Below are positions 1 through 8,268 of a DNA stretch of 64,000 nt, piece by piece. The stretch's first letter is position 1. The number at the start of each line of letters is the position of its first letter. The DNA comes from Clostridia bacterium (GTDB lineage Bacteria; Bacillota; Clostridia; Oscillospirales; Acutalibacteraceae), in the NCBI GenBank assembly GCA_017430535.1, contig JAFRMR010000007.1, positions 125,817 to 189,816 on the forward strand, in the 5' to 3' direction. Both the position numbers and the translations under genes were made by a program. The notes beneath the pieces were generated by a model. It did no database searches. It was given only the letters and a program-made list of their open reading frames with translations, and had not been told where the DNA came from.

Positions 1-1
1 C

Positions 2-187
2 ATGGCTTCGGTAATTGAACTTCAGCAGTACCCGGTAAACGCCAAATACCACATGACAAAAAGGGGAGTGGACATTTCCCTTAAAACCCGGGTCAGAGAC
101 TGCTCCGGTTTCAAAGAATGCAATAAAATGGAAATTGACGCCATGTATGAAACAGAAAAAATGATAGCCGCTCTTTTCGAGTTTTGA
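2..187 (+). CDS. C-terminal part of a winged-helix transcriptional regulator (HxlR-like)
   Basis: Only the last ~61 residues are inside the window; the reading frame is open to the left edge, so the ATG at position 2 need not be the start. The stretch around VNAKYHMTKRGVDI matches the wing and following helix of HxlR/MarR-type winged-helix regulators, where a Y-x-L/M-T-x-x-G pattern is typical. The remaining tail is helical and charged. Such proteins bind DNA as dimers and often control a nearby redox gene, so the SDR enzyme that follows could be a target, though that gene has its own promoter. The family call rests on a short segment and is tentative. Confidence 0.5.
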   Translation: MASVIELQQYPVNAKYHMTKRGVDISLKTRVRDCSGFKECNKMEIDAMYETEKMIAALFEF

Positions 188-225
188 ATTTATTGTATTT
201 TTTATCTGTTTTGCATAAAAATTTA

Positions 226-254
226 TTGATTTAGTTTTTTTAATATGTTAAAAT
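226..254 (+). promoter_or_regulatory. sigma-A promoter of the SDR gene
   Basis: TTGATT at 226-231 and TAAAAT at 249-254 are separated by 17 bases. The start codon lies 33 bases beyond the -10 box. Confidence 0.65.
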
Positions 255-286
255 AATTTGAAAATAAAAAAATGGAGGATTGTCAA

Positions 287-1834
287 ATGGCACAGAAAAA
301 AACAGTATTTCTCACCGGCGCATCAGGAAACATGGGCTACCAGAGTTTCCTGGAGTTTATGAAGCACAAAGATAAGTTCAATGTAGTTGTTCTTCTTCGT
401 GACAGTGAAAAGAACAGGAAAAAATTTGCAGCTTATCTCAATGATCCTTCAGTAAGAATCGTTTGGGGCGATCTTAAGGATTATGATGCTATTGAAAAGT
501 GTGTATCAGGTTCCGATTATGTTCTTCATGTTGGCGGCATGGTTTCTCCTTCTGCTGACTATTATCCCACAAAAACCATCGTTACCAATACCACCGCTGC
601 CAGGAATATAGTAAATGCGGTTAAGGCACAGCCCAATCCCGATGCCATCAAGGTTGTTTATATCGGCACCGTTGCCGAAACCGGCGACAGAAACGCTCCC
701 ATCCACTGGGCAAGAACCGGCGACCCCATCAAAATCAGCATTTACGATCACTATGCCTGCTCCAAAGTTCTCGCTGAAGAGATTTTTGCAGACAGCGGAC
801 TTAAATACTGGGTATCCTGCCGTCAGTCAGGTATCCTTTATGCAAATATCCTCAAGAATATGGATCCCATTATGTTCCATGTTCCCGTTAACGGAGTGCT
901 TGAGTGGGCAACAGTAGAGGATTCAGCCCGCCTTATGGTTAACATCTGCGGCGACGATATTCCCGAAGAATTCTGGAGAAGATTCTATAACATCGGCTCC
1001 GGTGAAGAATACAGGCTTACAAACTTTGAGTTTGAAGAGCTTCTTCTCGGTACTCTGGGCCTCGGCTCATCCAAGAAACTCTTCCAGCCCAACTGGTTCA
1101 CCACCAGGAATTTCCACGGTCAGTGGTACTACGACGGTGACGAGCTTGAGAAGTACTGCCACTTCAGAGCCAATGTTCCTGTTAAGGATTATTTCAAATC
1201 CCTTATGAATCAGGTTGAGCCCTATTTCAAGCTTGCATTCCTTGCAAAGCCCATAGCAGGCCTTCTCAGAAATACCTTTATGAAGAAGCTTGCCAATACC
1301 GAGATTTACGGTACTCAGTGGTGGATTAAAAATCAGATTCCCGAAAGAATCTCCGCTTACTACGGCTCAATGGAAGAGTACAATGCCATCCCCGAAAAAT
1401 GGGAAGATTTCAAAATTGTTATTCCTTCCAAGAAGACTACCGCCAGTGATGTTGTTGTTCTCGATCATGGTTATGATGAGAGCAAAGCAGTTGAAGATAT
1501 CACTCTTGAAGATCTTAAGAAGGCTGCAGCTTTCAGAGGCGGCGAATGCCTTGCCACCGAAGAAGAGTATGTTGATTTTTACACTCCCATCAAGTGGAAG
1601 TCAGCCCGCGGCAACGAGTTTATGATGAGCGCCAACCTTGTTCTCAAGGGCGGCCACTGGTGCCCCCAGGAATTCCCCACCGATTGCGAAGGCAAGAAGT
1701 TCTATTGGGATTATGATAAAGAAGCCTCAATCAATCCCTTCTTCGCTCAGGTATGGTATCCTCTTCATGACAAGAGCGAAAACAATGTTTATACCGAAGC
1801 AATCTTCAAGGGATTCGAAGGTTTTAAAGACTGA
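287..1834 (+). CDS. Long NAD(P)-dependent epimerase/dehydratase-family (extended SDR) protein
   Basis: This 515-residue protein begins with a Rossmann fold: the nucleotide motif TGASGNMG lies near residue 10 and the catalytic YxxxK (YACSK) near residue 160, so it is an extended short-chain dehydrogenase/reductase. The SDR part covers about 300 residues. The remaining ~200 residues have no motif I recognise and make it much longer than usual family members (300-350). I chose the ATG at 287 because GGAGG at 274-278 sits 8 bases before it; an ATG at 272 overlaps that ribosome binding site. It is alone between its own promoter and a strong terminator. The substrate cannot be read from the sequence. 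It is presumably cytoplasmic, as there is no signal peptide. Confidence 0.8.
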   Translation: MAQKKTVFLTGASGNMGYQSFLEFMKHKDKFNVVVLLRDSEKNRKKFAAYLNDPSVRIVWGDLKDYDAIEKCVSGSDYVLHVGGMVSPSADYYPTKTIVTNTTAARNIVNAVKAQPNPDAIKVVYIGTVAETGDRNAPIHWARTGDPIKISIYDHYACSKVLAEEIFADSGLKYWVSCRQSGILYANILKNMDPIMFHVPVNGVLEWATVEDSARLMVNICGDDIPEEFWRRFYNIGSGEEYRLTNFEFEELLLGTLGLGSSKKLFQPNWFTTRNFHGQWYYDGDELEKYCHFRANVPVKDYFKSLMNQVEPYFKLAFLAKPIAGLLRNTFMKKLANTEIYGTQWWIKNQIPERISAYYGSMEEYNAIPEKWEDFKIVIPSKKTTASDVVVLDHGYDESKAVEDITLEDLKKAAAFRGGECLATEEEYVDFYTPIKWKSARGNEFMMSANLVLKGGHWCPQEFPTDCEGKKFYWDYDKEASINPFFAQVWYPLHDKSENNVYTEAIFKGFEGFKD

Positions 1835-1842
1835 TTATATGA

Positions 1843-1866
1843 GGCAGAGGTTTTCCTCTGCCTTTT
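1843..1866 (+). terminator. Intrinsic terminator after the SDR gene
   Basis: Perfect 8-bp stem GGCAGAGG/CCTCTGCC with a TTTT loop, followed by TTTT, nine bases after the stop codon. Confidence 0.85.
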
Positions 1867-1908
1867 ATCATTATTAAACGGAGCGCGGTCCGTATCCGCA
1901 TATTTGAA

Positions 1909-3588
1909 ATGAAGTTTTTCAGTTTATCAAAAACAAGATATAAAGCCGTAATCTGCCTTGTGCTGATTGCGGCGTTGCTGCTTACCTGCGCCTGCGGCAA
2001 AAAAGAAAAAGAAACCGTAAAAGAGCTTAAAGTGGGCACAGAGAATATCACCGGCAACTTCAATCCCTTCTATGCCGAAAAAGAAGGAGACAAGGCCGTT
2101 GTTTCTCAGATTTTTCCTTCTCTTCAGGTGAAAAGCGCCAACAATAAGTTCATAAACAGATGCGGCAGCATTTCTTATGAATATGTAGAAGGCGAAAAGG
2201 TCAAGTATACCGTAACAATCCGCAATGATATTTACTTTTCGGACGGTACAAACGCCACAATAGACGATCTGCTTTTCTGGTATTATTTTATATCCGACGC
2301 TACTTATGACGGTGTATATAAAGATTTTTATCTTAATGATATAGAAGGTATAAAAGAATACTATTACGACAGTCAGAATTATCAGAGTGATATACAGCGT
2401 TTCAACGGTAATAAAAAGCTGATAAGCGAGTATATCAAGGAGAATTATGCCGACGGCATATCTGTTTCGGAAATAAGCGGAATAAAGCGCGTGGATAACT
2501 ATACCTGCACAATCCTTTTCAACAGCAGGAATATTAACGCTGTTTCAGAAATAAACGCTTTTCTTGTATCAAGGCTTTTTTACGGCAAGGATTATGTTAA
2601 GGGATCGGCAGACAAAGTCAAGGAAATAACTTCTTCGGCAATGGGTTGCGGAAAGTACTTTCTGTCATCATTCGGCAAAGGTGAGGCAGAGCTGCTTACT
2701 AATAAATTCTGCTACGGTGATTTGCCGGCTTTCAGAAAAGTAACCTTTATAGATCTTGCAGCAAAAAAGAAAGATCCGGTTGAAAGCGCAAAAAGCGGAT
2801 ATGTGGATATTGTCGGTGTTACAGCCGATAATAAAACGGTAACCTCACTTAACGGAGATAAGATTAAATATGTAACGGCAGCTGAAGACTGCTACTGCAG
2901 TATCTTTTTCAACAGCCGTTCTCTTGATACCGAAGTCAGAAAAATGTTGCAGAGTGCCTGTGATGTTTATTCTGTTATTGAGAGTGAATACGGCGGCAAC
3001 TATACAAAAGTATTTATGCCTCTGAGTGTCAGGTTTGAAGAGTCCCCCGATGTGGATGAAGCATATTACAGTCAGCTTCTTACAGCTCCGCTGCTCAGCC
3101 AGTATATAAAAACCCTGTCTGCATATTATGCCGGTGATAAGCAGGATCTTGAGTATAAAATACTTGAAAAATTCGGCGAGAATATTCAGCAGTACGGAGT
3201 AAAACTGAATATAACCGTCACCGATGCAAAAGATCTTAATGCTGCAATTAAAAACGGAAAGGCTCAGGTCTGGATAGGCTATACCGATGACGGTGATACC
3301 TGCGATAAATATGAATATTACCATACCGGCGGCAGTATGAATTTTACCGGCCTTTCTGATGCCGGAGTTGATGACCTTACGGAGAGGGTTAGAAAAGCCA
3401 CAGGATTTTCCGATAAAAAGGACCTTATGCAGCAGCTTATGAAGGCGGTTATGGAAACAGCTGTTGAAATGCCGCTGTTCCAGCAGAGAATGCTTATTAT
3501 CTATAACACCTCGATTTTTGATCAGAATTGCGTAAATCTTATGACTTCATACGATACAATATACAGTTGTATATCCGAATTATATTAA
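1909..3588 (+). CDS. Orphan solute-binding lipoprotein, peptide/nickel ABC family (SBP family 5)
   Basis: This 559-residue secreted lipoprotein has a basic N-terminus, a hydrophobic signal segment and a lipobox-like TCAC before Cys ~30, followed by a charged linker. The body has the layout of family 5 binding proteins (OppA/DppA): an early NFNPFY segment, YTVTIRNDIYFSDG near residue 105 (the usual 'F-R-x-G-V-x-F-x-D-G' region) and TIDDLLFWY. Such proteins deliver peptides or similar ligands to an ABC permease, but no permease or ATPase gene adjoins, so it must share a transporter encoded elsewhere or act as a sensor. No good ribosome binding site precedes the ATG (GGAG is about 26 bases away), so the start is uncertain. 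It is flanked by terminators on both sides. Confidence 0.8.
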   Translation: MKFFSLSKTRYKAVICLVLIAALLLTCACGKKEKETVKELKVGTENITGNFNPFYAEKEGDKAVVSQIFPSLQVKSANNKFINRCGSISYEYVEGEKVKYTVTIRNDIYFSDGTNATIDDLLFWYYFISDATYDGVYKDFYLNDIEGIKEYYYDSQNYQSDIQRFNGNKKLISEYIKENYADGISVSEISGIKRVDNYTCTILFNSRNINAVSEINAFLVSRLFYGKDYVKGSADKVKEITSSAMGCGKYFLSSFGKGEAELLTNKFCYGDLPAFRKVTFIDLAAKKKDPVESAKSGYVDIVGVTADNKTVTSLNGDKIKYVTAAEDCYCSIFFNSRSLDTEVRKMLQSACDVYSVIESEYGGNYTKVFMPLSVRFEESPDVDEAYYSQLLTAPLLSQYIKTLSAYYAGDKQDLEYKILEKFGENIQQYGVKLNITVTDAKDLNAAIKNGKAQVWIGYTDDGDTCDKYEYYHTGGSMNFTGLSDAGVDDLTERVRKATGFSDKKDLMQQLMKAVMETAVEMPLFQQRMLIIYNTSIFDQNCVNLMTSYDTIYSCISELY

Positions 3589-3614
3589 ACAATTGTACAA
3601 TATATAGTGTAATT

Positions 3615-3655
3615 AACCGGATTTTTGCGATATTTTCGTGAAAATCCGGTTTTTT
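3615..3655 (+). terminator. Intrinsic terminator after the solute-binding protein gene
   Basis: 11-bp perfect stem (AACCGGATTTT at 3615-3625 with AAAATCCGGTT at 3641-3651) running into a T tract. Confidence 0.85.
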
Positions 3656-3781
3656 GATTTTTTGCAATTTTAACCAAAAAAAGCGCTTGTAAAGTAAAAA
3701 CACTTGCAAATTATAGTTACGAAACAGAAAAATGCAGTGTGCTCTTTGTCAGTTTTGCACAATTTTAACATTTCAGATAAT

Positions 3782-3809
3782 TTGACAAATCGGCGAATTA
3801 TGGTATAAT
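3782..3809 (+). promoter_or_regulatory. Near-consensus sigma-A promoter of the G5/3D wall protein
   Basis: Perfect TTGACA (3782-3787) and perfect TATAAT (3804-3809), 16 bases apart, with a TG extension one base before the -10 box. Confidence 0.9.
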
Positions 3810-3866
3810 ACGCCCATCCCGAGAAAAATTGAATATGTTCCAAAATCAAATGAAAAGGAGAATTTT

Positions 3867-4847
3867 ATGCCGATAAAGACTAAATCGGGCTCCTTCTCCT
3901 CTGTAAAAGTAGGCTTAAGAATTATCTCCCTGATATTCTGCCTCATTTTCACCTTATCTTCGGGTGTTACCGTTTTTTCCGTTTCAGACAAGATTAAAGT
4001 TACTGTTGTTGACGGAAACGACAAGGTGACCGTTTATACAGAGCAGAGAGAACCCCGCAAAATTGTCGCAGAGGCAGGTTTCGATCTCGGTTCAAACGAC
4101 AAGTTAAACATTGAAGATTTTTCTGAAAAAACAGGCGGAAAAATAATTATTGAACACGGTATGATTTTTGATTTCGGTGTTAAAGGCAGCCCTTTGGCCG
4201 ATTTTAAAAAAGCCGTTGTACGTAAGGTCAGGTATGATCTGAGAAGCGAAAACGAACCCATACCTTATTCAACCAGAACTGTTATGGATAATTCCCTCGC
4301 CTTCAACACCACCAAGGTTGAATCCAAGGGCAAAAACGGAACTAAAAAGGTGCTCTATGTTGATAAATATGTTAACGGCGAGCTTGAGAGTTCCGAAATT
4401 AAATCCGAGGTTGTAGTTCGTAAGCCTCAGGACAGAGTTATTAAATTAGGTCCCGTTCAGTCCAATAAACTTGCAGATTATTACGGAAACGGAGTTCCCA
4501 TTTCCGAGCTTAAAGCACCCTCATCACTTAAACTGGATTCAGACGGTTCACCCGTAAACTACAAGAAATGCATCAAGGGCAAAGCCACCGCCTATGCCGG
4601 TGATGAAATCACCTCCACAGGCATCGTACCCAAGCCCGGCTATATTGCCGTTGATCCCAAAGAGATTCCTTACGGCACCGAGCTCTATGTAGTATCGGCC
4701 GACGGCAAGTATGTTTACGGTTACTGCATTGCTGCAGATACCGGCGGATTTGTAAAAATGGGCAATACCGATATTGACCTGTTTATGAATGATGAGCAGA
4801 TGTGCCGTGACTGGGGCAACAGAAAAGTAAATATCTATGTTCTTTAA
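3867..4847 (+). CDS. Secreted G5-like and 3D-domain cell-wall protein (YabE/YocH type)
   Basis: The 326-residue protein has an N-terminal membrane/signal segment (residues ~16-38), a middle region resembling DUF348/G5 repeats (VTVYTEQREPRKIVAEAG; VVRKPQDRVIKLG), and a C-terminal 3D domain from ~237, recognised by KATAY, GIVPKPGYIAVDPKEIPYGT and three aspartates in AADTGG and NTDIDLF. The 3D fold is shared with MltA-like lytic transglycosylases and is found in Firmicute resuscitation and wall-remodelling proteins, where these aspartates are catalytic. It should act on peptidoglycan outside the membrane. AAAAGGAG precedes the ATG. mltG, also a peptidoglycan lytic enzyme gene, follows directly, so wall turnover is the shared theme. 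Confidence 0.85.
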   Translation: MPIKTKSGSFSSVKVGLRIISLIFCLIFTLSSGVTVFSVSDKIKVTVVDGNDKVTVYTEQREPRKIVAEAGFDLGSNDKLNIEDFSEKTGGKIIIEHGMIFDFGVKGSPLADFKKAVVRKVRYDLRSENEPIPYSTRTVMDNSLAFNTTKVESKGKNGTKKVLYVDKYVNGELESSEIKSEVVVRKPQDRVIKLGPVQSNKLADYYGNGVPISELKAPSSLKLDSDGSPVNYKKCIKGKATAYAGDEITSTGIVPKPGYIAVDPKEIPYGTELYVVSADGKYVYGYCIAADTGGFVKMGNTDIDLFMNDEQMCRDWGNRKVNIYVL

Positions 4848-4854
4848 CAGATTA

Positions 4855-4887
4855 AAGCGCGTCTCCGCCGGAGGCGCGCTTATCTTT
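4855..4887 (+). terminator. Hairpin terminator between the 3D protein and mltG
   Basis: 12-bp stem with one G-T pair (4855-4866 with 4870-4881) and a GCC triloop, followed by a short T-rich run. It lies inside a possible N-terminal extension of the mltG frame, which argues against that extension. Confidence 0.7.
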
Positions 4888-4899
4888 ACATTATTGTTC

Positions 4900-4928
4900 T
4901 TGATTTTATCCTGCCTTTATGATATAAA
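4900..4928 (+). promoter_or_regulatory. Candidate promoter of mltG giving a leaderless transcript
   Basis: TTGATT (4900-4905) and TATAAA (4923-4928) are 17 bases apart. Transcription would start about 7 bases later, at or next to the ATG at 4936. Confidence 0.5.
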
Positions 4929-4935
4929 ATATAGT

Positions 4936-5766
4936 ATGAAAATATGTAAAAAAATAATATGTTTAATGCTGGTGACATCACTTTTATCGGTGCTTTGTTC
5001 CTGCAGTTTATCGGGAAGAGCAGAGCCCGATATCCGTTCTTCAGCAGAAGAAACAACTTCAAATACTGTAACCGTTACTTTTCCCGAAGGGTTTACCGTT
5101 TCCGAAATAGCTGCACGGCTTGAAGAGAACGGGGTTTGCTCTGCCGCAGATTTTATGGCGGAATGTAATAATACCGGATATCTTGATGAGTTCGAAATTG
5201 CAATAGAGCATCCCGAAAGCAGGGCTTTTGTGCTTGAAGGTTACCTTTTCCCTGATACTTATGAGTTTTACAGGAATGAAAATGTTTCTTCGGTTGTAAA
5301 AAGGTTTATCAGAAATTTCAAAAGCAGAATTACTGATGAAATGGCCGAAAGAGCATCCTCCCTCGGTTATACTCTTGATGAAATAATAACCCTTGCTTCC
5401 ATTATTCAGGAGGAAGCCGGCAACGCCGCCGATGGCAAGGTTTCTTCTGTTCTGCACAACCGGCTCAGCAGCCCGGATTTTCCGAAGCTTCAGTGCGATG
5501 CCTGCACATTTTACCTGAGAAACAGCGTTAAACCCTATGTTTCGGAAGAAAAGTATGAAGAGTATCTTCAGCTTTACAGCACATATAATTGTTACGGCCT
5601 TCCGGAAGGGCCCATTACAAATCCCGGTATTGACAGTATAAACGCCGCTCTTTATCCCGAAGAAACCGGCTATTATTATTTCATTACCGACAGTGAAAAT
5701 AATTATATTTTTGCCGAGACCTGGGAGCAGCATCAAAAGAATGTTGCCGAAGCAGGCCTTGGTTGA
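4936..5766 (+). CDS. mltG: Endolytic murein transglycosylase MltG, lipoprotein form
   Basis: The YceG/MltG family cuts nascent glycan strands near the membrane and sets peptidoglycan chain length. Diagnostic segments are VTFPEGFTVSEIAARLEENG (LysM-like part), LEGYLFPDTYEF, the catalytic-glutamate region IIQEEAG, and YNCYGLPEGPITNPG. The product is 276 residues from ATG 4936. From there a signal segment ends in LCSC, so it is probably a lipoprotein; most relatives have an N-terminal transmembrane helix instead. An upstream in-frame ATG at 4837 would add 33 residues but overlaps the previous gene's end and its terminator hairpin. No Shine-Dalgarno precedes 4936, while the promoter is placed so that the transcript could begin at the ATG. 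The body call is firm; the start is moderately sure. Confidence 0.85.
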   Translation: MKICKKIICLMLVTSLLSVLCSCSLSGRAEPDIRSSAEETTSNTVTVTFPEGFTVSEIAARLEENGVCSAADFMAECNNTGYLDEFEIAIEHPESRAFVLEGYLFPDTYEFYRNENVSSVVKRFIRNFKSRITDEMAERASSLGYTLDEIITLASIIQEEAGNAADGKVSSVLHNRLSSPDFPKLQCDACTFYLRNSVKPYVSEEKYEEYLQLYSTYNCYGLPEGPITNPGIDSINAALYPEETGYYYFITDSENNYIFAETWEQHQKNVAEAGLG

Positions 5767-5789
5767 AATAAAATCGGAGGATAATTATT

Positions 5790-6434
5790 ATGAAAAAGTT
5801 GCTCGCTGTTATTTTAGCTCTCTTAACCGTAATCTGCCTTTTTTCTGCCTGCTCCGGCAAAGATGATAAAGGCGGAGATACAAAGGAAGCTGAGGTTACC
5901 GAAGCTCTTACCGAGGGTGATTATACCTATGAGATTCTTGGAGATGATACCGTAAAAATCACCGGATTTACCGGCGGTCAGATTGCAGACCGTCTTGAAA
6001 TTCCCGATACCATAGCTGAGAAGAATGTTACTGTTATCGGTGAAAAAGCTTTTGCTCAGAGTGATAAGCTTGTGTATGTTGTTATGCCAAAACATATTGT
6101 TAAGATTGAAAATGAGGCTTTTAAGGGCTCTTCAATAAAAAACGCAATGATGACTTCCAGCAGAGAGCTTGTTTCCATAGGTGATGAAGCTTTTGCGGAT
6201 TGCGCCAAGCTTGTTCAGGTAGATATTCCCAATTCAGTGGAATCGATAGGCAAAGGTGCATTCAAAAATGCAGCAGCGCTTATGGTATTCACAATGAGAG
6301 GTGATACCGCCCTTACTCCCGAGCTGTTTGAGGGCGCCAGAAAGTTTGTTATCTGGGGTTATGAAGAGGCTGCAAATGCCGCAAAGTTCGCAAAAGATAA
6401 CGGCTATGAGTTCAAAACTCTTTCCAGAGGCTGA
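5790..6434 (+). CDS. Lipoprotein with BspA-type leucine-rich repeats (LRR_5)
   Basis: The 214-residue protein starts with a lipoprotein signal ending FSAC (Cys ~21) and an acidic linker. Then come short BspA-like repeats: VTVIGEKAFAQSDKLVYVVMP, ELVSIGDEAFADCAKLVQVDIP and SVESIGKGAFKNAAALMVFTM, each with the I-G-x-x-A-F and L-x-x-x-x-I-P signature. These repeats form solenoids used for surface binding, and in gut Firmicutes they are common on secreted proteins of unknown ligand. It follows mltG by 23 bases with a GGAGG site and precedes a secreted phosphoesterase by two bases, so the three probably form one transcript. No enzymatic motif is visible. Confidence 0.8.
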   Translation: MKKLLAVILALLTVICLFSACSGKDDKGGDTKEAEVTEALTEGDYTYEILGDDTVKITGFTGGQIADRLEIPDTIAEKNVTVIGEKAFAQSDKLVYVVMPKHIVKIENEAFKGSSIKNAMMTSSRELVSIGDEAFADCAKLVQVDIPNSVESIGKGAFKNAAALMVFTMRGDTALTPELFEGARKFVIWGYEEAANAAKFAKDNGYEFKTLSRG

Positions 6435-6436
6435 TT

Positions 6437-8146
6437 ATGAAAAAAGCTGTTTCACTTATTATTTCATTACTGATAATTCTTTCAGGCATCTCCTGCGCCG
6501 CTTATGCTTCAGGCGCAGGGGATGAAGCTTCATGCTTTGCCGTTGCATCGGATATTCATTTCAACCTTCCCCGTGAAGAGCTGGAGCATGATATTGATGA
6601 TGATATTTTCTTTTACGGCAACAGAAGGGCTGCAATGGAGGATGAGAGCGGATATATTCTTGATGAGTTCCTCTCGCAGTGTGCAGATGATGAAAAAACA
6701 GAATATGTGCTGATTTCCGGCGACCTTGCAGATGACGGCAGAATTGTTGCCGAGCAGCACGAAACCGTTGCCGCAAAGCTTCGTGATTTTGAAGAAAAAA
6801 CAGGTAAAAGCGTTTTTGTTTGTAACGGAAACCATGATACCGGCGCTGCCGAAAATGACTTTAAAAACGAGGATTTTCGCCGCGTTTACGGGGCTTTCGG
6901 TTATGATGAAGCATTGGATTCGGATCCCACCTGTCTTTCTTATACCGTTAATCTGGGCAAAAAATACCGCCTGATAGTCGGTGACAGCTGTGATCCGACA
7001 GTTTCAACAGAGGACGGCTTGACTCAGAGCAGACTTAACTGGATTATCAGGCAGGCGGAGAAAGCCTATGATGAGGGCAGGTATCCTGTTCTTATGATGC
7101 ACCATAACCTTCTTGCTCACATGCCTGCACAGAGGCTGATAAGCCATAATTTCATAGTCCGTAATCATACGGCCTATGCAGAGCAGATTGCGAATGCCGG
7201 TATCAGGGTTGTGCTTACCGGCCATGAGCACGGCAGTGACGCCATTTCCTATACCTCCGCTTCGGGTAATACCGTTACCGATTTTTCCACAACATCTCTT
7301 ACTATGTATCCTCTTGAATACAGGGTGTTTTCTTTTACAGATAACAGCATTGATTATTCAAAGCGCAGTATAGACATAATAGATACGGATGCCCTTGCTG
7401 CAAATACCGCAGGCTTCACCGATGAGCAGATAGCTCTTATGAACGAAGATTTCGGCAAGTACTCAAAGGATTTCTTCAAAGCCTGCATCAGGTATCGTCT
7501 TACCCTGGCTCTCAGCGCCGAAAAGCTCGGCATAAAAGAATCAGATTTTTATTACAATTTTGTTATGACTGCGGTAAATTCCCTTACCGATATACTTGCT
7601 ATGCCTCTTTACGGCCCTGGAAGTGTTGAGGAGCTGGCTGCAACATATAATATTGAAATACCTGCAAGCGATTATGCAGACGGCTGGGATGTTGTAACGG
7701 AGGTGCTCGCTCATCATTATGAGGGCGGTGAAAACTGCGATCTTGATTCTCCCGAGGTCCGCATTATTCTTAATATTGCCGACCTTGTTCTGCTCCACGG
7801 TTTGTCTGCCGTAAATGATGAAACCGCATTCAAGGGCCTTAATCTTATTTTTGATTCCCTTTTCGGAACAGGTGATTTATCCCGGGATTTTACAAGGTTT
7901 ATGGCAAACACAGCCGGGCCTGTTACAGTCGGCGAATATTTCCTGGTAGGCGTTGCTTCACCCCTGATTTACGGCCTTGCTTATGACAGAGACGGCCTTG
8001 ATGATAATAACGGCTCCATACCCGGCTATGGTGTCAATAATAAAACCGAAAACATTTCCGATAACCTCAGGAGTAAAATCGGTAATTTCTTTAAATACTT
8101 CTCGTTTTTCTTTAAGTATATCCTCAAGATTTTCCGTATAGGATAA
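6437..8146 (+). CDS. Secreted calcineurin-like metallophosphoesterase
   Basis: A 569-residue protein with a cleavable-looking signal peptide (residues 1-25, AAYASGA) and the full set of calcineurin-like motifs: SDIH (~38), GDLADDG (~95), GNHD (~130), MMHHN (~225) and GHEHG (~265). These residues hold a two-metal centre that hydrolyses phosphate esters. The C-terminal half (300-550) is helical with no motif I recognise, and the end is rich in Phe, Tyr and Lys, suggesting an amphipathic membrane-associated tail. It starts two bases after the LRR lipoprotein's stop and ends before a terminator. The substrate is unknown. It is one of four phosphoesterases of this fold in the window, each in a different transcription unit. 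Confidence 0.85.
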   Translation: MKKAVSLIISLLIILSGISCAAYASGAGDEASCFAVASDIHFNLPREELEHDIDDDIFFYGNRRAAMEDESGYILDEFLSQCADDEKTEYVLISGDLADDGRIVAEQHETVAAKLRDFEEKTGKSVFVCNGNHDTGAAENDFKNEDFRRVYGAFGYDEALDSDPTCLSYTVNLGKKYRLIVGDSCDPTVSTEDGLTQSRLNWIIRQAEKAYDEGRYPVLMMHHNLLAHMPAQRLISHNFIVRNHTAYAEQIANAGIRVVLTGHEHGSDAISYTSASGNTVTDFSTTSLTMYPLEYRVFSFTDNSIDYSKRSIDIIDTDALAANTAGFTDEQIALMNEDFGKYSKDFFKACIRYRLTLALSAEKLGIKESDFYYNFVMTAVNSLTDILAMPLYGPGSVEELAATYNIEIPASDYADGWDVVTEVLAHHYEGGENCDLDSPEVRIILNIADLVLLHGLSAVNDETAFKGLNLIFDSLFGTGDLSRDFTRFMANTAGPVTVGEYFLVGVASPLIYGLAYDRDGLDDNNGSIPGYGVNNKTENISDNLRSKIGNFFKYFSFFFKYILKIFRIG

Positions 8147-8162
8147 TAATTATATTTTTCGG

Positions 8163-8188
8163 AGACTGCCGTTCACACGGCAGTCTTT
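8163..8188 (+). terminator. Intrinsic terminator after the secreted phosphoesterase
   Basis: 9-bp perfect stem AGACTGCCG/CGGCAGTCT with a 6-base loop, then a short T stretch. Confidence 0.75.
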
Positions 8189-8206
8189 CATTATTTTTAA
8201 AAAATA

Positions 8207-8235
8207 TTGACAATTCAATATTTTTGCAATATATT
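8207..8235 (+). promoter_or_regulatory. sigma-A promoter of the potABCD operon
   Basis: TTGACA (8207-8212) and TATATT (8230-8235) with a 17-base spacer, directly upstream of potA. Confidence 0.85.
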
Positions 8236-8268
8236 ATTTATTAATATAAAATGAGAGGGGCTAGATAA

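Noticed and set aside
4837-4935. N-terminal extension of MltG starting at ATG 4837
   Set aside because: It would place a terminator hairpin and the promoter inside the coding region, and the lipoprotein signal starts at 4936.
5059-5736. Long antisense frame over mltG
   Set aside because: It is the shadow of a firmly identified gene and has no ribosome binding site or motif.
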